A stretch of 64,000 nt of DNA, taken from assembly GCA_000711775.1 (NCBI GenBank), contig ARYC01002475.1, forward strand, positions 1 through 64,000, in the 5' to 3' direction. A model generated the notes under the pieces. It had not been told where the DNA came from and did not search any database. It saw only the letters and a program-made list of their open reading frames with translations. Source of the stretch: Oxytricha trifallax (taxonomy: Eukaryota; Ciliophora; Spirotrichea; Sporadotrichida; Oxytrichidae). The position numbers and the translations under genes were made by a program. Within the stretch, counting starts at the first letter, position 1, and every line of letters begins with the position of its first letter. This document shows, piece after piece, positions 58,848-64,000 of the stretch.

Positions 58848-59272
58848 TAGCGCTCATATTTAAATTTTAATTTAAAATTATAAAACCCCCTCAATAAATG
58901 AGAGCTTTTATGAGAGCTTTCCAAGTCTAAAAATTTCAAGTGAGGTTTTTAGAGGATTAGAGAAGAAATATGAGCGCTAAGAGACGATCCAGCTCAAAAT
59001 ATGAGTGAGAAAGTAACCATTTTAACCATCATAATAAGTTAATTATAGCACTTACCAATTAAAATATAATAATATGGAACTATAACAGAAGAAATTTTTA
59101 TCAATCTCTCAAGTTTGAAACCAGTTCTCAAAACCTTCTCCATATCCTGCTAAGAGGTTGACCTCCTATAGGATGCCTATATTTAATAGTAAGTTTTACA
59201 GAGGTAAACAATTTAAATCAATAATCTAAAATTTGAAAATCATTTCTTAGATCTGTAAACAAGATTGAGTCA

Positions 59273-59500
59273 ATGAATGATGCAATGATAAGAGTGCAAG
59301 CAAAAGAATTGATTCAAATATTTAGAAGCAAGAAGGATTTGCATCGCTACCTGGTGCAGCAAGGTAATGAACTCATAGTAACTAATCTTTATAATGTAGT
59401 TGGTTTATTCTTGCCAACGATGGAAGGTACTATAATTTCATTTCTAAGAGTGATACTCTGCGAAGAAAAGAAAGCTAAATTTTATTCTTCTTTCACATGA
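59273..59500 (+). pseudogene. Truncated TBE 22-kDa ORF, copy 2
   Basis: Reads MNDAMIRVQAKELIQ through ISFLRVILCEEKKAK to TGA, 75 codons from the internal ATG at 59,273. In this copy the upstream ATG of copy 1 has become TTG (AAGATTGAGTC), so the start has shifted. Confidence 0.75.
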
Positions 59501-59642
59501 TTCAAGAGCATTTTAAGTTATTAAATTTAATACATTTTACTATTAATTTCACTTTAAAACCTATTAAAACCTCAAACCTTAACGAATTCCTTAAAATCAA
59601 AGCACTTATAAACCTCAATAAGAGGTTTTGGGGGTTTTAAGT

Positions 59643-60062
59643 GTCCAAAAACCACCTTTTATCGATAGAGCTGATCCAAAAGATCCTTTCTACAAGTTGG
59701 TTATTATTCTTTATAAAATAAAAATTAAACTAAGAATGTGTATGGTTTGTGAATAAAGATTAAGCGATTTATTTGTTAGAAAAGGTGATAGTGCTGAAAA
59801 AAGAATTTAATATAAATAATAAATAATAGTATTTATTTTATAATTCCATTAGATGGGTTGAAAGTAATTTGGTCGAGAATTGAATGCAAAGCTAAAAAAA
59901 GAAAGTAAATTATGATATAATAGTAAATAAATAATAATTTATTTGTAGTATTTTTGAAAATAATTAATATGAATGATTAAAATTTAGTAAGAAGAGGTAA
60001 AAATGAGAATATGATGATTTGCGATGACTTAAAAGATGAAATCGTCAGTTTTTTTCTCTGAA
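59643..60062 (+). pseudogene. Kinase-4 3' fragment, duplicate 2, with a C-to-A substituted tract
   Basis: Third copy of the kinase-4 end, starting at CCAAAAACCACC right after the TBE. The first ~110 bp and everything after about 60,004 match the other copies well. Between about 59,755 and 60,003 most C positions of the other copies are A here, while G and T are largely kept, which erases the coding frame. The final DDLKDEIVSFFL and TGA segment is intact. Confidence 0.85.
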
Positions 60063-60807
60063 TATTTATATGAAATAGAGTGAAGTTGACCCCAGCCGCT
60101 TTCCCCAATGAATGACTGCATGAGTGAAGACTACCCATCGTTCTTTTACTCTTGATCTTTTATTACTTGGTGACCATGACCTATTCTATTATTATTTTAA
60201 TTAAAAATGACAAGTGTTATGGGAGGTATGCGGATCAATTTTTATGTAATTTTAATAAATAAATATATTGGGTCAAAACCAGCTCTTAAAAGGAATATTC
60301 CTTAATTAAAAGATTCAATTAATTTCAAACAAATTTAAAAAATTTTAATAATTTCTCTATTTCTTTATTTTACTAATTATAATATTGGTTGGTTTCTATT
60401 ATTATGGTATGTATTAAGGAGTTACATGAAAATGAATAGAGTCTAAAAATTTATATTATTTAATAGCACTTTTTGTCAGAATATAATGATTATAACTATA
60501 TATAAATTTAATTTAATTAAAAACTTTAAAATATTTACATTATTAAACAATTTTTTATAGTAAGAAATTTAGATAATTCTTAATTATAAATAGAAAATAA
60601 ATATTAACTTGTTTATTTCTTTAAATAATATTAAATTGTAAAAATGCAATTTCACTACATAATTTTGATTTAAAATATAAAAATTATTTTTATATATCAA
60701 TTTTAAATTAGGAATATTATAAAACATATATTTTTTATTAAAAATTTAATTATTTAAATTTACTATTTAAGGTGTTCTCTAGCAAAGATTTAGAATTATT
60801 ATTTAAA
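60063..60807. other. Diverged flank upstream of kinase gene 7
   Basis: Matches 47,287-48,135 up to about 60,330, then becomes more diverged and AT-rich up to the start of kinase gene 7. No gene. Confidence 0.45.
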
Positions 60808-62785
60808 ATGTAATCTCATAATTCACCCCAAAACACAACTAACAACAACTAAGACAACCAAAACCCATCTTAGGAACCCCCTTCCAACCTATTTATTATT
60901 TATAATAATTTATATATTAATCATAAACTATTTAAATTAAATTTATATTTTATACCTCCCTCTCCCCCAGCAGAATGACGACTTCTCAGCCTTCGATGAT
61001 GTAGCTATGGCTGAAGCCTACCCAACAGTGATCTAAATCGAAGATTCTAATATTTCTAAGAGTAATAACTAAATTAAATATTGAATTAAATTAATATATA
61101 TATAAAAACAATTTTTGAAGACCCTCCTAAAAAGAATGAAGTCAGTGATTTAAGAGGAGAGATCAGCGAATCTATCACCATATTTGATAAAAAGTACAAA
61201 AAGATTTCAAGGTTCGGTGAAGACAAAATCCCCTTGAAGATGGTGTTCCTCGTATCGCATACCAAGACAGACGAGCTTCTAGTCCTCAAGCTCTTCACTA
61301 GAGTAGAGTAATGGGATATATATATATATATAAATCTTTTGGCATTATAATGTTTCAAAATAAATGAAATCATTATAAAAATAAATGGGGTTTCAAGGAG
61401 GAAGTTGAAGTATATATATTTATATGAAATAAAAAATTTCGAACAAAATAAAAATATTTGTTTATAAGTAAGCCTGAAAGTGGATCGTTCATCACTCCGC
61501 CAGGTTCTCATAAGAGAATTTAATTTTAAAATGTCACAGTTATTTTTATAATGTCATAAATTATATATGTAAAATTTCTGTTTATCTAAACTAAAATTTG
61601 TAGGCTTTGATACAAAGAAAGAAGCTGTACTTTTGTGCGGTGAGCTGATCGAAGAGTACGCTTACATAATCTTACCCTACTGTGAGCACGGTTCAATCAT
61701 TGATCTGCTTGTCAAGGCAAACAACCTTAACCGTAAGATTAAATATAATATATAATTTATTGACTTTTTTGTCAATTTAATAATCAATTTCCAATTAAAT
61801 GACACAATTGAATGTTAATAATTGATTTTATAAAATTTAAAGTGGCAAGATTTCACGAAACCTGGTTAAGTATCTCTTCTGTAATACTTTACTCGCTCTC
61901 GAAGAACTCTTACGCTTAAGCGGTTTGAGCCATTGTGATATCAAACCTGAAAATTAAAATTTCCATATATCCTTGATTAAATATGTTTAAAATAGTCAAC
62001 ATTTAGATAATGCTCAATTATAAATATAGTGACAATTTAGTTATCGATAGGAACTTCCTGATAAAGCTCATTGACTACGGACATGCTCGAAAAAGCGGAG
62101 TACCTACGAACTAGACAACTGGAACAGATCGTTATAATTTTAATGTTATATGTTAAACATATAATAATTCAATAATTAGCATTTCAATTCATTTTTATGA
62201 TAAATGCTTAAAGCTCAATCCCTCTATTTAATATAGAATTATGAAATTAATTTATACATGGCTCCGGAAATTGTATATAAATGCACTTACCTCCCGGAAA
62301 AGGCAGATATATTCAATCTCGGAGTTTTCCTGTATATCTTGATGTTTTAACATGTTCCTTTTGACTCTGCACATAAAAACGACTGCTACTACAGATACGT
62401 TATAAATAATTTGTAAACCCATATTTATAAATATTATGTTTAATTATATTTCAAATAACGTCTTTCAAGGAAGGTTTTAAGAATTCTTTACTAGAGAGTA
62501 CATTACCTCCTAGGCTAGAATTATAAATTTGAGTGGTCAATATATAAAAATTATTTTAATAATCCCATTAGTGGAATTGAACGTCATTTGGTCAAGTCTA
62601 AACCCATAGGCTTGCCAACGACCGTCGATTACTGACCTAATCATTTCTAAATTATAAAAATAGTTTATATTTCAAAATAAATTTTACAATGAATGAATTC
62701 ACCTTTTGTAAGATAACTGTTAAGTGAAAGTATGATGATCACAGATGATTTGAAGAAAGAAATCCTGAGTATTCTTTACGCTTGA
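60808..62785 (+). CDS. Kinase gene 7 (subfamily II), diverged paralogue of genes 5 and 6
   Basis: ATG 60,808 (MQSHNSPQNTTNNNQDNQ), TGA 62,783-62,785. Same order of pieces as genes 5 and 6: acidic DDFSAFDDVAMAEAYPTV (60,975), FEDPPKKNEVSDLRGEIS (61,110), FDKKYKKISRFGEDKIPLKM with LLVLKLF (61,185-61,300), ILPYCEHGSIIDLLVKAN (61,670), LSHCDIKPEN (61,925), IKLIDYGHARKSGVPTN (62,065), YMAPEI (62,258), ADIFNLGVFLYILMFQHVPF (62,307) and ITDDLKKEILSILYA at the end. HCD and DYG again replace HRD and DFG. Clearly older than the split of genes 5 and 6. Several IESs differ in length and sequence, while the MDS pieces stay similar. Confidence 0.88.
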
Positions 62786-64000
62786 ACTTACTCAAGCTAA
62801 GAATAACTAATATGAGGCAGCATCTCTCGATGGGGAAAAGTAGAGGGAAAACAGAGGCAAAGCCCACCTCTCTCTTACTTTCTCTCATCCAGTGTATGTT
62901 TTATATCTTTATTTTTAAATATTTTATTATTTACTCTTAATAAAGACACTTTACATTTTAAATTAACAAGAATAAAAAATAATTACTATAGAGATTTAAT
63001 TAATTAAAAATGAATTAGAGCGGTTAATTTAAATTAATTTTCTTTTATGACATATATAAGTCATTTTTAATTCAAAGGCTTACAAAATTTAATTATTTCT
63101 TTAAAATTCTTCTATATTTATATTCATTTTTAATAATAAATTTGTATTATATTATTAATTAGTAATAAAATATATGTTGTTGAATATAATAAACAAAAAA
63201 CAAAAGCATTTAAGTATATAAATCTAAGTATATAAAACTTAAATGCAAGAAAACAAATAAAAGCTAATAAAGCACTTAATTTATATATAATACTTCCACT
63301 CACACTCGTCTCCTACATAAAAATATACATAAAAAATCTCTCTCTACTTCTTAAAAATATATTTATCAAGCAATATACCTCAAATATTCTCAAACAGCAC
63401 CTAATTAATATAAATATTGTTCAATTATCACTTTATTTTTATAAGCATATTACAGTTTTAAATATCATTGATGCAAAATTAAAATATTTTAGTATAAAAT
63501 TATATATAAGTTAATAATATATAAGGAGGGATGCAATAAAATAATTTTATATTTTTTTAATAATTTTTTTGTAAAATATTTTGAAAAATTAATTGCATTG
63601 TATGACTTAAGTCTTTTTTTCAAATCACTTGCTTAAATATTAGGAAACTTAAAATTCAGAATAATTTGTTGTAATTTTAATTCGCAACATAAGAAGATTG
63701 TAAAGAATTTTAACATGCTCGGCTAATATTAATAAATAGAAATATTTTTTACATGAAAAAAATATAATATCAAGCTTTATATAATTTATGGATATTTAAT
63801 GAATGATTTATATAACAATAATTAATTATATTAAGAAAAGGGCTAACATATTATAAATCATATTTCGTTACTTATATCCTAATAATTACAATAAATGGAA
63901 CAAAATATCTAAGCATCAAGAGATAATTATTTAAATATCTGCAATTTGTATATTATATTACATCATTGATGATCTATAAAATTTAACTTAGATCTGAAAG
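62786..64000. other. AT-rich 3' flank, no gene recognised
   Basis: The first ~100 bp (to about 62,890) still match the 3' flank of kinase genes 5 and 6 (AGGGAAAACAGAGGCAAAGC). At 63,190-63,300 there is an A-rich stretch related to 50,300-50,400. Beyond that nothing is recognised. Confidence 0.45.

Larger units (their letters stand above)
57298..59638. mobile_element. Internally deleted TBE, copy 2 (2,341 bp)
   Basis: Same structure and same internal deletion as copy 1, with the left end after ATT (57,295-57,297) and the right end GGTTTTGGGGGTTTT (to 59,638), followed by AAGTGTCC and kinase-4 sequence. The shared deletion and junction show it was amplified with the surrounding DNA and is not a separate insertion. 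Confidence 0.92.
53279..59640. repeat. Tandem duplication unit 2 (about 6.36 kb)
   Basis: Second copy of the unit at 46,867-53,278, head to tail. Kinase gene 6 and the TBE are nearly identical to those of unit 1. The flank 53,900-54,480 and the distal TBE region (58,990-59,640) carry somewhat more differences. Confidence 0.93.

Noticed and set aside
61086..61511. 141-aa minus-strand open frame
   Set aside because: Antisense to kinase gene 7 MDSs and IESs. The plus strand carries recognisable kinase motifs across the same bases.

Overview
The window reads as germline (micronuclear) DNA of a stichotrich ciliate of the Oxytricha/Sterkiella/Stylonychia type. Four things point there. Long reading frames appear only when TAA and TAG are read as glutamine and TGA is the sole stop. 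The DNA is very AT-rich, and genes are cut into macronuclear-destined segments (MDSs) by short AT-rich internal eliminated sequences (IESs), each flanked by a short direct repeat (pointer) present at the end of one MDS and the start of the next. Several elements end in C4A4C4 telomere-like inverted repeats beside ATT, which is the hallmark of TBE transposons. No rRNA, tRNA, CRISPR array or bacterial-type operon was seen. Coordinates given for genes cover the whole germline locus, IESs included. Joined frames were worked out by eye from pointers.

Region 1 (1-743) is the right end of a TBE with a broken transposase gene. Region 2 (744-18,638) is gene-dense. A 171-codon frame (1,393-2,304, minus) is followed by a very large asparagine/glutamine-rich coiled-coil gene (2,952-11,788, minus) cut into at least 20 MDSs. 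A divergent 553-aa gene (11,937-13,852, plus) comes next, then two more minus-strand genes (about 14,460-15,102 and 15,562-18,363). All look non-scrambled.

Region 3 is an almost complete 4,118-bp TBE (18,639-22,756). Its zinc-finger/kinase ORF is intact, but its transposase and 22-kDa ORFs are broken. Region 4 (22,757-26,776) holds two more host genes around an 812-bp palindrome. Region 5 (26,777-30,641) is a decayed TBE in the opposite orientation whose transposase has lost its catalytic glutamate. Region 6 (31,340-about 33,044) is a secreted lipocalin (apolipoprotein D/Blc type) gene in five MDSs with clear pointers.

Region 7 (33,401-62,785) is a tandem cluster of seven divergent protein-kinase-like genes, all on the plus strand and each split into roughly ten MDSs. 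The first three (subfamily I) keep DFG but have altered HRD motifs. The last four (subfamily II) have HCD in place of HRD and DYG in place of DFG, and lack a normal glycine loop. Two of them sit in a 6.4-kb tandem duplication. Each unit carries the 3' end of the kinase-4 gene, a whole kinase gene and an internally deleted 2.3-2.4-kb TBE whose outer end lies exactly at the duplication junction. A third, partial unit shows a sharply bounded tract in which most C residues have become A. The last 1.2 kb holds no recognisable gene.
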